Below are positions 9,762 through 18,359 of a DNA stretch of 29,533 nt, one piece after another. Below the pieces are notes generated by a model. The model was not told where the DNA came from. It made no database searches and was given only the letters and a program-made list of their open reading frames with translations. This DNA comes from an uncultured Flavobacteriales bacterium. GTDB taxonomy: Bacteria; Bacteroidota; Bacteroidia; Flavobacteriales; UBA1820. The DNA lies in contig CAUHQV010000031.1 in NCBI GenBank assembly GCA_959608625.1, positions 1 through 29,533 on the forward strand, given 5' to 3'. The stretch's first letter is position 1; every line of letters begins with the position of its first letter. Position numbers and translations under genes: made by a program.

Positions 9762-10672
9762 AGCTTCTGTTTATCGCTTATTTTTTCGCCGATACGCAAC
9801 TTCGCGCTGCGCGCACGCGGGTTCCCGGCCATTTCTTCGGGGGACGGGACGATCACCTTGCGGTTGACCGGCCGAAGCGGGCTGATCACATTCCCGTAAA
9901 AATCCTTTTCCACCTCGCCCGAAAAATTCCCGGCGCGGATAAAATTCTTCACCAGCCTGTCCTCCAGACTATGATACGATATCACGCTCAAACGACCGCC
10001 CGGACACAAAAGCCCGGCGCTCTGCCGCAGAAATTCTTCCAGGGCCCCCATTTCGTCGTTCACCGCGATCCGCAGCGCCTGGAATACCTGCGCGTAAAAC
10101 TTGTTTTCCCTTCCCGGAGCCGCGAAACTCCGCAGCGCATCCATCAGCTCCCCCGTCGTTTCCAACGGACGGTTCTTCACAATGCGCGCCGCGATCTGCC
10201 GGCCTTGGGACAATTCTCCGTATTTATAAAAAATATCGGCCAACTGCCCGGCCTCGTACCCGTTCACCATATCCCCGGCCGTAGTCTGTCCGGAAGGATT
10301 CATCCGCATGTCCAGAGGGCCGTCATGACGGATGGAAAAACCGCGTCCGGCCGTGTCGAACTGATGGGAAGAAACCCCCAGATCGGCCAATATGCCGTCT
10401 ACTTGCTGTATCTTATAAAACCGGAGATAATTGGCGATATACCGGAAATTTTGCCCGATGAAAGTGAACCGGGGATCGGAGATATCCCCTGCCGGGGCTT
10501 CGCTGTCCTGGTCGAAGGCGAAAAGCCGCCCGTTTTCCCCCAGGCGGGAAAGGATCTCCCGCGAATGGCCGCCGCCGCCGAAAGTCGCGTCCACATACAC
10601 CCCGCCGGGCTTTATCGCAAGCGCATCGACAGACTCGGCCAAAAGCACGGGTACATGGTATGGCATTTCCAC
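9758..10672 (-). CDS. rsmH: RsmH, 16S rRNA C1402 N4-methyltransferase
   Basis: SAM-dependent methyltransferase (formerly MraW) that makes N4-methylcytidine at 16S rRNA position 1402 in the decoding site. 304 residues. Visible: HVPVLLAESVDAL at the N-terminus, the SAM-binding glycine loop DATFGGGGHSREIL (about 28-41), SSHQFDTAGRGFS and GPLDMRMN in the middle, and VISYHSLEDRLVKNF near the end. Second gene of the dcw operon, 5 bases after mraZ and overlapping ftsL by 4 bases. Confidence 0.98.
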   Translation of the reverse strand: MEMPYHVPVLLAESVDALAIKPGGVYVDATFGGGGHSREILSRLGENGRLFAFDQDSEAPAGDISDPRFTFIGQNFRYIANYLRFYKIQQVDGILADLGVSSHQFDTAGRGFSIRHDGPLDMRMNPSGQTTAGDMVNGYEAGQLADIFYKYGELSQGRQIAARIVKNRPLETTGELMDALRSFAAPGRENKFYAQVFQALRIAVNDEMGALEEFLRQSAGLLCPGGRLSVISYHSLEDRLVKNFIRAGNFSGEVEKDFYGNVISPLRPVNRKVIVPSPEEMAGNPRARSAKLRIGEKISDKQKL

Positions 10673-10677
10673 AATTA

Positions 10678-11166
10678 TTATTCCTCACAGGGCGCGCTGC
10701 CGGCTCCGGCAGGCCCCATTATTTTTTCGGCCAGTTCCGCGTACGACTGCTCGTCGCGGCCCAGCGCCTGTTCATACAACTCCTTATCCCACAACTCGAA
10801 CATATGGCCCACCGGGGACAGCACGACCTCCCGGTCGAAGCAGGCCCAAACGGAAAGATCGGCCGGAATATTGACCCGCCCGGCCGCATCCGCCTCGACA
10901 AAGCGTACCCCCGCCATGAACCGCCGGATAAAATTGCGGTGTTCCCGCACATAAGGGTTCAGGCGCTGGATCTTGGCCAGTTCCGCTTCCCAGGTCTGCG
11001 AAGTATACATCTCCAGGCAATTTTCCTGCATGGACCGCCGGATAAAAAATCCACCGGACACCTCCTCCCCCAGCGCCTTGCGCAGGGCCGAAGGAAGCGC
11101 GATACGCCCTTTGGCATCGGGCTTTACGGTGAATGTTTCGAGTATCCGGTACATATTATATCCCAT
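10678..11166 (-). CDS. mraZ: MraZ, dcw operon transcriptional regulator
   Basis: DNA-binding SpoVT/AbrB-like protein that regulates the dcw operon, usually as a repressor of its own promoter. 162 residues with two SpoVT-AbrB repeats: the first carries KPDAKGRIALPSALRKALGE (about 15-34), the second EADAAGRVNIPADLSVWA (about 90-107). This duplicated D-x-x-G-R-[IV]-x-[IL]-P pattern is the family signature. Two in-frame ATGs are possible (11166 and 11154); 11166 is given, though the shorter MYRILETF start is also plausible. The 10-bp-spaced TGG repeats just upstream match the kind of operator MraZ rings bind. Confidence 0.96.
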   Translation of the reverse strand: MGYNMYRILETFTVKPDAKGRIALPSALRKALGEEVSGGFFIRRSMQENCLEMYTSQTWEAELAKIQRLNPYVREHRNFIRRFMAGVRFVEADAAGRVNIPADLSVWACFDREVVLSPVGHMFELWDKELYEQALGRDEQSYAELAEKIMGPAGAGSAPCEE

Positions 11167-11169
11167 TGT

Positions 11170-11212
11170 CCAAAATTACTACATTTCTACCACTTTTCAC
11201 CACTTCTTCCCA
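11170..11212 (-). promoter_or_regulatory. MraZ operator: TGG repeats phased every 10 bp
   Basis: On the minus strand, 4 to 46 bases ahead of mraZ, the decamers TGGGAAGAAG, TGGTGAAAAG and TGGTAGAAAT follow each other directly, with their TGG at 11212-11210, 11202-11200 and 11192-11190. The next phase position (11182) reads GTA, and a further in-phase TGG occurs at 11172-11170. MraZ of E. coli is known to bind TGGGN repeats with 5-nt spacers (10-bp period), so this is very probably the autoregulatory site. It lies in the mraZ leader or core promoter; I could not place a confident -7 element. Confidence 0.8.
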
Positions 11213-11331
11213 TTTTTTTATTTATATTTTTTTAACGCCGTTTTAAGGCTTTCCTTGCGCAAATTATCCGTAACTTTACTTTTATTAAATTCACGTTAAA
11301 CACATCCGTTCACAAAACCTATCATACTGAC

Positions 11332-13968
11332 ATGAAAATAGTTAAAATTGCGGCTATCAGCCTGGGCTCCCTCATCGCCCTTCTCATCGTGCTGATGATA
11401 GCCATCCCGTATTTCTTCAAGGACAAAATCATAGACGCCGCCCTGAACGCGGCCAACGAATCCCTGACGGCCAAAATTGTGGTCAAACCCGAGGACGTGG
11501 ACTTTTCCCTGTTCTCCCACTTCCCCAACTTCACCCTCTCGGTCGAGAATTTCGCGATAGAGGGCACCGGTAAGTTCGAAGGCACCACCCTGATCAGCAC
11601 CCCGAAAATGTACGCCGTGATCGACCTGTCCAGCGTATTTTCCGGTACGCCCAACATCCGGACCGTCGGCGTGGAAAAACCGCTGATAAACATCGTCACC
11701 GCCAAGGACGGCAGTGCGAACTACGACATCGTCAAGCCATCCGACGACAAAGCCCCCGAAACAGCCGATACCTCCTCGATGGCCCTGAACATCGATCTGA
11801 AAAAATACAGCATCACTGATGCTTCGATCAATTATATCGACTCTACCTCCGCCATGCTGGTGCATATCGGCGGGCTGACCCATTCGGGCAGCGGCGCCAT
11901 GCGCTCGGAGCGTTTCGCCCTGGACACCAAAACCTCCATCGACACGCTGAACTTCGTGATGGACGGCACCCGGTACGTAAAGGACGCCCGCATCCTGGGA
12001 AACATCACCATGGACATGGACATGGGCAAAATGGTCTTTGCCGTGGATACCAAAGGTGAAAAATACAACCTGAAACTGAACGACATCGACCTGCTGTGCG
12101 AAGGCTCCGTCGGGATGAAGGACGGCGGCGGCATGGACATCGACCTCCACCTGGGCAGCGGGAAGACCCAGTTTGCCTCCCTGCTGTCGATGCTCCCGCC
12201 CCAGTACGCTTCGATGCTGGACGGCGTGAAGACGGAAGGAACTTTCGAAATGGACGCCACGGTGAAAGGTCTGTACGCAGAAAAGAGTATGCCGGCTATC
12301 AATGCCCTGCTCAAAGCCGAGAACGGCCGCATACAGTATCCGAAACTACCTAAATCGATCGACGACATCCAGATCGACGTGAAAATAGCCTCCCCCCAGA
12401 GTGCTTCGCTGGACGCGATGACCATCGACATGTCGAAATGCACGATGAAGATCGCCGACAGCCCGCTTTCGGCCACCCTGTTCCTTTCGACCCCGATGAG
12501 CGACCCCAATATCAAAGCCTCGCTGAAGACCGCGCTCGACGTAGCCTCCCTGCGCGACGTAATGCCCCTGGAAAAGGACGATAAAGTGAACGGCAAAATA
12601 AACGCCGACGTAGCTATCGCCGGCCATCTGTCCGCGCTGGAAAAAGGGAATTACCAGGATTTCAAGGCGGATGGCAGTATCACCATCGATGACTTGGAAT
12701 ACGCCACCAAATCGGTAGCCCAAGTCGTGAAAATCCCCTCGGCCGAGCTGATCTTCTCCCCGAAAGCCCTCAATCTCCGCTCGTTCAAACTCATGTTGGG
12801 CGAGAGCGATATCTCTCTGTCCGGGAACCTCGAAAATTACCTGGGTTATTACCTGAAAGGACAGGAACTGCGCGGCAATTTAAAGGTATCCTCGCAGAAC
12901 CTCGACCTGTCGGCCATCATGCCGGCCGATTCTACGGCTGCAGCCGATGCCAAAACAGCCGAAAATAAAGAGACGGACGAAACGGCTGCCGCTACCGGGC
13001 CCATCAAACTGCCCAAGAACATCCGTTTCGACACCGAACTCGACCTGAAGAAGATATCTTACGGCACAATAGCCCTTTCGGACACCAAAGGCCATCTGGG
13101 TATCTACGACCAGATCGCCTACCTGAAAGGCATCACGACCCGTGTAGTCGGCGGTTCGGTGAACGCATCGGGCTCCTACGATGCCCGTGAGCCGGAAAAT
13201 GCCGTGGCCGACCTGAGATTTTCCCTCTCCTCGCTCGATATCCCACAGATGGCAGCCATGTTCTCCAGCGTGAAAGCACTGGCTCCGGTCGCTTCGTCCG
13301 TCAGCGGACGGGTAAGCGGCTCGATAGACCTCAACACCCGTTTCGATAAAGCAATGGAGCCTGTTTACGCATCGATGAACAGCAAAGGCACCCTTACCAC
13401 CCAGGGACTGGAATTGAAAAACAGCGGGCTCGGCCAGACACTGGGCAAAGCGCTGGGCATTGCCGCCTTGGAGAAAGACCCGAAAGTCGAAGACCTCAAC
13501 CTGAGCTATACGATCACCGGCGGAAAATTGACGGTAGCTCCCACTACGTTCAAACTGGCGGGGATCGCCGCCGCCCTCTCCGGGGATATGAACCTGGACG
13601 GCATGACGCTCGATATGCTCACCGACCTGAAAGTTCCCCGCAAGATGCTTCCCGAAAGCATCAATAAAACGATAGACAGCGCCGTGTCGACCCTTACCTC
13701 CCTGGGCGTGAAAGCTTCGGTCGGGGAAACGCTCGATATCGCCGGCATCATCACCGGGCCTGCCTCCTCGCCTAAATATTCGATCGCCTACGGGCCCGAC
13801 CACAGTCCCTCGCTGGGGGATTACCTGAAAGCCGAGACCCAGAAGGCCGCCCAAAAAGCCGCCGACCAGGCCAAGGCCAAAGTGGAAGAAAAGGTCAAGG
13901 AAGAATCCGGTAAGCTGAAAGACAAAGCGTCCGAAGCGCTGAAAGGGATTTTCGGGAAGAAAAGCTGA
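11332..13968 (+). CDS. AsmA-family envelope protein
   Basis: Large (878-residue) AsmA-like protein. AsmA/TamB-type repeating-beta-groove proteins are thought to sit in the inner membrane, span the periplasm and affect lipid supply or outer-membrane assembly; a specific role here is inference. Residues 5-28 form an N-terminal membrane anchor, followed by the AsmA N-terminal pattern (FSHFPNFTLSVENFAIEG; ISTPKMYAVIDLSSVFSG) and long beta-rich sequence. A Thr/Ala/Glu-rich linker lies at about 535-560, and the C-terminal 50 residues are a Lys/Ala/Glu-rich amphipathic helix. It is divergent from mraZ. A weak -7-like element, TAACTTTA at 11271-11278, may drive it, but I see no matching -33. Confidence 0.88.
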   Translation: MKIVKIAAISLGSLIALLIVLMIAIPYFFKDKIIDAALNAANESLTAKIVVKPEDVDFSLFSHFPNFTLSVENFAIEGTGKFEGTTLISTPKMYAVIDLSSVFSGTPNIRTVGVEKPLINIVTAKDGSANYDIVKPSDDKAPETADTSSMALNIDLKKYSITDASINYIDSTSAMLVHIGGLTHSGSGAMRSERFALDTKTSIDTLNFVMDGTRYVKDARILGNITMDMDMGKMVFAVDTKGEKYNLKLNDIDLLCEGSVGMKDGGGMDIDLHLGSGKTQFASLLSMLPPQYASMLDGVKTEGTFEMDATVKGLYAEKSMPAINALLKAENGRIQYPKLPKSIDDIQIDVKIASPQSASLDAMTIDMSKCTMKIADSPLSATLFLSTPMSDPNIKASLKTALDVASLRDVMPLEKDDKVNGKINADVAIAGHLSALEKGNYQDFKADGSITIDDLEYATKSVAQVVKIPSAELIFSPKALNLRSFKLMLGESDISLSGNLENYLGYYLKGQELRGNLKVSSQNLDLSAIMPADSTAAADAKTAENKETDETAAATGPIKLPKNIRFDTELDLKKISYGTIALSDTKGHLGIYDQIAYLKGITTRVVGGSVNASGSYDAREPENAVADLRFSLSSLDIPQMAAMFSSVKALAPVASSVSGRVSGSIDLNTRFDKAMEPVYASMNSKGTLTTQGLELKNSGLGQTLGKALGIAALEKDPKVEDLNLSYTITGGKLTVAPTTFKLAGIAAALSGDMNLDGMTLDMLTDLKVPRKMLPESINKTIDSAVSTLTSLGVKASVGETLDIAGIITGPASSPKYSIAYGPDHSPSLGDYLKAETQKAAQKAADQAKAKVEEKVKEESGKLKDKASEALKGIFGKKS

Positions 13969-13992
13969 TCTTTACCCTGCAAAATCGGAAGC

Positions 13993-14014
13993 GGGGGGGG
14001 GGCCCCCCCCCCCC
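13993..14014. repeat. G10-C12 homopolymer palindrome
   Basis: Ten consecutive G (13993-14002) run straight into twelve C (14003-14014), followed by GGCCCC. It lies 25 bases after the AsmA-like stop and about 100 bases before ftsX. It could fold into a very stable GC hairpin and act as a barrier or factor-independent terminator, but no T-run follows (ATTTTATAAA). Long mononucleotide runs are also sites of slippage, sequencing error or assembly joins. Confidence 0.9.
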
Positions 14015-14116
14015 GGCCCCATTTTATAAACCAAAAAAACGCATCGATGGACGTGACATTGCATCCTTTTTACTAATTTAGCCGTTGTAAAATACCGTAT
14101 CCGCACCTACCGCATT

Positions 14117-14998
14117 ATGAGAAAGGACAAAAAGGAAAAATACGAACGCCGCCGGGTGAAATCGTCCTACGTATCGGTGATCGTCAGCACCACGCTCGTA
14201 CTTTTCATTCTGGGATTGATCGGGATGCTGGTGCTCTCCACCGACAATCTGACCCGCCATATCAAAGAAAACTTCGCTGTCGGGGTCACCCTGCGGGACG
14301 GAGTGAAGGAGCAGGATCTGTCCCAGTTTATGCGCGCGATAGACGTCGCTCCTTATGCCAAAGGCACCCGGTACATCAGCCGCGAAGAAGCGGCCGATTC
14401 CCTCAAGGCAGACCTAGGAGAAGATTTCGTCGAGTTTGTCGGAGGCAATCCGCTGAGCGACAAAGTAGATGTCTTTTTCAAAGCGGAATTCGCCGACAGC
14501 CGGCATGTGGACTCGGTAGCCACCATCCTGATGAAGAACGATTTCGTCGAATCGGTGGATTACAACCGCATCATGCTGGACGAGATAAACTCTAATATTC
14601 GGACTATCAGCTTGTGGTTGAGCGCCTTTGCCATCCTGTTTTTGATCGTATCCGTCCTACTGATAAACAATTCCGTGCGCCTGACCATCTACTCCAAACG
14701 GTTTATCATCAAGACCATGCAGCTGGTGGGGGCTACGCGGAACTTCATCAGCCGCCCTTTTGTGAACCGTTTGCTGGTCAGCGCCCTGATCAGCGCCCTG
14801 ATCGCCCTGCTGATGCTTTCCGGCATCATCTACTACCTGTACTACTGGCAGCCGGAATACCGGCTGATCCTGGACTTCCGCCTGATAGGCATCCTCTATT
14901 GTGCCATCGTAGCGGTTTCAGTCCTTATTTCAGTAGTCAGCGGCCGGATCGCCGTACGCAAATTCCTCCGTATGCGCGCCGAAGACATGTATTACTAA
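14117..14998 (+). CDS. ftsX: Cell division protein FtsX
   Basis: ABC-transporter-like permease that, with the ATPase FtsE, controls septal peptidoglycan hydrolases. 293 residues with FtsX topology: basic cytoplasmic start (KKEKYERRR), first membrane helix at about 19-42, a periplasmic domain of about 125 residues containing YISREEAADSLKADLGEDF, then three C-terminal helices. The cytoplasmic coupling segment RFIIKTMQLVGATRNFI (about 194-210) is a strong family mark. No ftsE lies in the window. A weak -7-like element TAATTTAG (14074-14081) precedes it. DUF3098 and uppP follow at 18- and 22-base gaps, suggesting one operon. Confidence 0.95.
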   Translation: MRKDKKEKYERRRVKSSYVSVIVSTTLVLFILGLIGMLVLSTDNLTRHIKENFAVGVTLRDGVKEQDLSQFMRAIDVAPYAKGTRYISREEAADSLKADLGEDFVEFVGGNPLSDKVDVFFKAEFADSRHVDSVATILMKNDFVESVDYNRIMLDEINSNIRTISLWLSAFAILFLIVSVLLINNSVRLTIYSKRFIIKTMQLVGATRNFISRPFVNRLLVSALISALIALLMLSGIIYYLYYWQPEYRLILDFRLIGILYCAIVAVSVLISVVSGRIAVRKFLRMRAEDMYY

Positions 14999-15016
14999 TC
15001 GAGAAATTACCGCATC

Positions 15017-15265
15017 ATGAAAAAATCTCAGCATACCTTTCTCTTCACCAAGACCAATTATATCCTGATGGCCGTAGGTGTGATCGTCATCCTTTTCGGG
15101 TTCTACCTGATGAGCGGGGGCAACGATCCGGATCTCACCAAATTCAACGAAGCCATCTTTTCCCAGCGGCGCATTTTCTGGGCTCCGCTAGTGGTCATTG
15201 TCGGATTCGTGGTGGAGATCGTCGCGATCTTCTACGCTCCCGGCAAACTCCGCAAGAGACAATAA
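15017..15265 (+). CDS. DUF3098 family membrane protein
   Basis: 82-residue protein of a family found in Bacteroidota, typically between ftsX and uppP exactly as here. Two hydrophobic helices are visible: about 16-33 (YILMAVGVIVILFGFYLM) and about 53-72 (FWAPLVVIVGFVVEIVAIFY), joined by a short polar loop with NDPDLTKFNEAIFSQRR. The C-terminus is basic. The function is unknown; conserved linkage suggests a role in division or envelope synthesis, which is inference. Confidence 0.9.
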   Translation: MKKSQHTFLFTKTNYILMAVGVIVILFGFYLMSGGNDPDLTKFNEAIFSQRRIFWAPLVVIVGFVVEIVAIFYAPGKLRKRQ

Positions 15266-15287
15266 CCGATAATCCGCACATTCAGAA

Positions 15288-16088
15288 ATGGATTTATGGC
15301 AAGCCGTATTGCTCGGCATCATACAGGGGCTCGCCGAGTTCCTGCCCGTATCTTCCAGCGGCCAATTGGAACTGGCCAAAGCAGTACTCGGGATCGACCT
15401 CGAAGGTAGCGCAGGACTCGTCTTCACGATCTATTTGCACGTAGGAACGGCGCTGGCTACCGTCGTAGTATTCCGCAAAATCATCTGGGATCTGCTCAAA
15501 GGGCTCTTCGAGTTCCGGTGGAACTGGCAGACAAAATACCTGACCATGATCGTCATATCGATGATCCCGGCCGGGATCGCCGGTCTTTTCTTCATGGACT
15601 ATATCGATCGGCTGTTTGAAGAGAACGTCGTATTGGTGGGCTCGATGCTCCTGGTTACCGCAGTACTGCTGCTGGTAGCGGACCGGGCGAAAGACACGAC
15701 CCGGAAAGTTTCTTTCAGCAGCGCTCTTATCATCGGCATATCCCAGGCGATAGCTATCGTCCCGGGGCTTTCCCGTTCGGGGACGACCATCTCCACCTCG
15801 GTACTTTGCGGAGTGGATCGCAGCGACGCCGCCCGTTTCTCCTTCCTGATGGTGCTCCCCCTTATCTTCGGGCAGATCGCCAAGGACATTATGGACGGTG
15901 GTTTTTCGATGGAGGTTTCCCAGACAGGTATGGGGGCGGTTCTCGCCGGTACGATCGTATCTTTCGTGGTAGGCATCCTCGCCTGCAAATGGATGATCGC
16001 CCTGGTGAAAAGAGCCCAACTCAAATGGTTCGCCTTTTACTGCCTGGTGGTCGGTATCGCAGCCATCGCCTGGAAATTGTTCTTCTGA
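15288..16088 (+). CDS. uppP: UppP (BacA), undecaprenyl-diphosphatase
   Basis: Membrane phosphatase that dephosphorylates undecaprenyl pyrophosphate to regenerate the lipid carrier used by MraY/MurG; often confers bacitracin tolerance. 266 residues, normal length, with about eight hydrophobic segments. Both family motifs are present: Q13-x3-E17 with EFLPVSSSG (17-25), and PGLSRSGTT in the second half. Odd point: the position after SSSG, normally His and implicated in catalysis in E. coli, is Gln26 (codon CAA). The rest of the protein looks intact. Third gene of the ftsX operon, ending at a bidirectional terminator. Confidence 0.95.
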   Translation: MDLWQAVLLGIIQGLAEFLPVSSSGQLELAKAVLGIDLEGSAGLVFTIYLHVGTALATVVVFRKIIWDLLKGLFEFRWNWQTKYLTMIVISMIPAGIAGLFFMDYIDRLFEENVVLVGSMLLVTAVLLLVADRAKDTTRKVSFSSALIIGISQAIAIVPGLSRSGTTISTSVLCGVDRSDAARFSFLMVLPLIFGQIAKDIMDGGFSMEVSQTGMGAVLAGTIVSFVVGILACKWMIALVKRAQLKWFAFYCLVVGIAAIAWKLFF

Positions 16089-16105
16089 TCCCAAATATCC
16101 CACAT

Positions 16106-16134
16106 AAAAAAGCGGCCGCAATGCGGCCGCTTTT
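16106..16134. terminator. Bidirectional terminator between uppP and the DUF4097 operon
   Basis: Perfect hairpin with arms GCGGCCGC (16112-16119 and 16123-16130) and loop AAT, flanked by A-run and T-run, so it works on both strands. It lies 18 bases after the uppP stop and 25 bases after the end of the oppositely oriented 16159-17364 gene. Confidence 0.9.
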
Positions 16135-16158
16135 CATTTTACCGGAAAAAATTCCGGG

Positions 16159-17364
16159 TTACCAATTCTTGACGGTAATATTTCCGGAAGAAGTTTCGCC
16201 TTTGATGTCCACCAGTCCCTTCCCGGAATCTACCTGGAACGTCCGTTCTGCCCGGGCAAAACCTTCTATAGAGAAAGTGCTGCTCACCCCGCGCAAATCA
16301 TACCGGTTGTCTTTCAGATTCCCTTTCAGGTACAGCGATATTCCTCCCGATATGGTTTTCAAAGCCACCTGTTTCAGCTTTGCCCCCAGATAGAAGATCT
16401 GTTTCCCGGAAGAAGACGCTGCGTTCACCGAAGTGAAATCGGAATTACGGGCCGTTATACCGCCCGAGACCGAAGTTGCGTTCATCTGGCCTCCTTTGGC
16501 ATCCGCAATGGAAACCGCGCCGGAAGATGTCTTTACCGAAAAGATATCCCCGGACATCCCCGTTATTTTCAGATCCCCCGATACGGATATCGCTTCGAAT
16601 TTCGGACCTGCGCTACAATTGGAAACAGATACCGTCCCGGAAGAAGTCTTCACGGAAAAGACATCGGATGCCGCTACGGAGGCTATTTTCAGATCGCCGG
16701 ATACGGTCGCAAAAGAAGCCGTCCGGGCTTTGGGCGCACCTGAAACGGTGAGGTCGCCGGAAGAAGTACGCAGGGTAAGGCTCGTGAAATCCGCCCCAAG
16801 GGCATCTACGTCCCCCGATACGGTAGAAATGCTCAATACCCCGCCCCGCGAACGTTCGGTCGTTACATCGCCGGAAGAAGCCCTTACGGACAATACCGGC
16901 GTTACGATATCCCCGATATGGACATCGCCGGATACGGCAGATACGTTCAAACTGTCAAGGTCGAACCCTGACACATCCACGTCTCCCGAGCTGTTGCGCA
17001 CGGTTATGACTTCCACACCGGCAGGAGCGGTAATATTGAGATATCCCTTATTCTTTCCTCGGAAAGATATGCTTACATTCTTCTCGGGCACCTGGTATAT
17101 CTCCAGGACAGACCCTACCATGCGGGCTTTTATTTCGAATTCGGCAGGCTCCACGGTCATCTCTTCCACATGGCATTTGACGTTGGTTTTTTTGGAATTT
17201 TCTTTTGTAATCGTAACGTCCAACACGGACTGTTTTACCCGGATGGTTTTCACTCCGTCATAAGAAGTATTGATAAAAGTCCTGTCCTTGATCGTCTTGG
17301 CATCCATCGGAACGGTAAATCCGGCCAGCAGGATGCAGGTTAAAAGTAGTGTCAGTTTTTTCAT
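16159..17364 (-). CDS. Secreted DUF4097/GIN-like beta-repeat protein, paralog 1 (SGD type)
   Basis: Longest (401 residues) and last gene of a five-paralog array. A Sec signal peptide (MKKLTLLLTC to about residue 22, PMDA-K) is followed by a head domain shared with the other paralogs (TFINTSYDGVKTIRV; CHVEEMTVEP; VGSVLEIYQ). From about residue 130 a run of about twelve repeats of 19-20 residues each starts x-S-G-[D/x]-[V/L/I]. The residue before S-G alternates strictly between Ser and Val for ten repeats, then Ser, Ile. The DNA shows the same 57-60-base periodicity. This looks like a beta-helix or stacked-strand adhesin-like fold. Ligand and function are unknown. The C-terminus is NITVKNW. Confidence 0.85.
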   Translation of the reverse strand: MKKLTLLLTCILLAGFTVPMDAKTIKDRTFINTSYDGVKTIRVKQSVLDVTITKENSKKTNVKCHVEEMTVEPAEFEIKARMVGSVLEIYQVPEKNVSISFRGKNKGYLNITAPAGVEVITVRNSSGDVDVSGFDLDSLNVSAVSGDVHIGDIVTPVLSVRASSGDVTTERSRGGVLSISTVSGDVDALGADFTSLTLRTSSGDLTVSGAPKARTASFATVSGDLKIASVAASDVFSVKTSSGTVSVSNCSAGPKFEAISVSGDLKITGMSGDIFSVKTSSGAVSIADAKGGQMNATSVSGGITARNSDFTSVNAASSSGKQIFYLGAKLKQVALKTISGGISLYLKGNLKDNRYDLRGVSSTFSIEGFARAERTFQVDSGKGLVDIKGETSSGNITVKNW

Positions 17365-17404
17365 ATTCGATTATTTTTAAAGTGTTTTCATTCTGGCAAA
17401 ATCT

Positions 17405-18328
17405 TTAGTAATTCTTTACGTATATGTCGCCGGATACCGCATTGGCCTTAATATCCACACCGCCTTTGTTGAAGTTGAGTTCCAGGCTCCGGCGGGCGAC
17501 GGCCACCCCGGAAATACTGATGTCGCTGCTTACTCCTTTGAACGAATAATTGTTGTCCTTGAGGTTCCCTTTCAAATACAGGCCTATATCGCCGGATACG
17601 GATTTGAATGCGGTCTGTTTTACCCCCTGCCCCATATAGACCAGCAGGTCGCCCGAGGTAGAAGAAATACCCACCAGGGAAAAATCGACCCCGTATTTAC
17701 TCCCCTTGGCATACACATCGCCCGAGACAGTGGAGATGTCTATCTTGTTGCCTCCGGAATTCCCCACAGAAATATCGCCCGAAGTAGAGCGTATCACGGC
17801 CAGGTCGGAAGAGATCCCGTCCAAGCGCATATCCCCCGAGGTGCTGCGGATCGAAAGGCTCCCGGCAGAACAAGCCTGAACGCTCATATCACCCGAGGTG
17901 GAAGCCGCCTCCAGGTTGTCGAGCGCCAACCCCTGCACGTTGACATCGCCGGACACCGTATTTACCACGACTATTTTAACCCCATCGGGCGCCGCGATAT
18001 TGATATAACCGTCCGAACGCCGGAAAGAAAGACCGCTGCGCGGAGTTTGATATATCTCGAGAGTCGAGCCCACCTGGCGGGCACTGATCCGATAATCATC
18101 TGCATTTACTTCCATCTGGTTCACATAGCATTTGACAGCAGTCTTGTCCGGAGAACCGGCTTTGGTGATATTTACGTCGAGGACGGTCTGAACTACTTTG
18201 ATCGTCTTAACTCCCGAATAGGAATTGTCGATAAAAGTCGTGTTCTTGATTACCTTGGCGCCCGCCGGGGCCGAAAAGCCCATCAGAATGGCGCACAGGA
18301 GAAAAAGGATCGATTTTTTCATTTTCAT
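17405..18328 (-). CDS. Secreted DUF4097/GIN-like beta-repeat protein, paralog 2 (SGD type)
   Basis: 307 residues with a Sec signal peptide (first methionine or the Met at 18322; cleavage near APAGA-K). The head domain closely matches paralog 1 (TFIDNSYSGVKTIKVVQTVLDV). Repeats from about residue 130: eight copies have S-G-D followed by V/M/I/L, plus one S-S-D variant. The preceding residue is Val or Thr. It ends DIYVKNY, aromatic like its neighbours. Separated by 31 bases from the gene before it and 40 bases from the gene after it, so probably one transcript. Putative adhesin-like or periplasmic/surface beta-solenoid; function not known. Confidence 0.85.
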   Translation of the reverse strand: MKMKKSILFLLCAILMGFSAPAGAKVIKNTTFIDNSYSGVKTIKVVQTVLDVNITKAGSPDKTAVKCYVNQMEVNADDYRISARQVGSTLEIYQTPRSGLSFRRSDGYINIAAPDGVKIVVVNTVSGDVNVQGLALDNLEAASTSGDMSVQACSAGSLSIRSTSGDMRLDGISSDLAVIRSTSGDISVGNSGGNKIDISTVSGDVYAKGSKYGVDFSLVGISSTSGDLLVYMGQGVKQTAFKSVSGDIGLYLKGNLKDNNYSFKGVSSDISISGVAVARRSLELNFNKGGVDIKANAVSGDIYVKNY

Positions 18329-18359
18329 TCACTAGTTGATATTATACCTATTGCCGGGA

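Noticed and set aside
12880..13854. Minus-strand open frames opposite the AsmA-like gene
   Set aside because: Shadows produced by GC-rich codons; the AsmA frame is continuous and has a signal anchor and family pattern.
16400..17000. About 60-base periodic repeats resembling a CRISPR array
   Set aside because: The period and repeats coincide with in-frame 19-20-residue protein repeats; repeat copies vary at codon level and there are no unique spacers.
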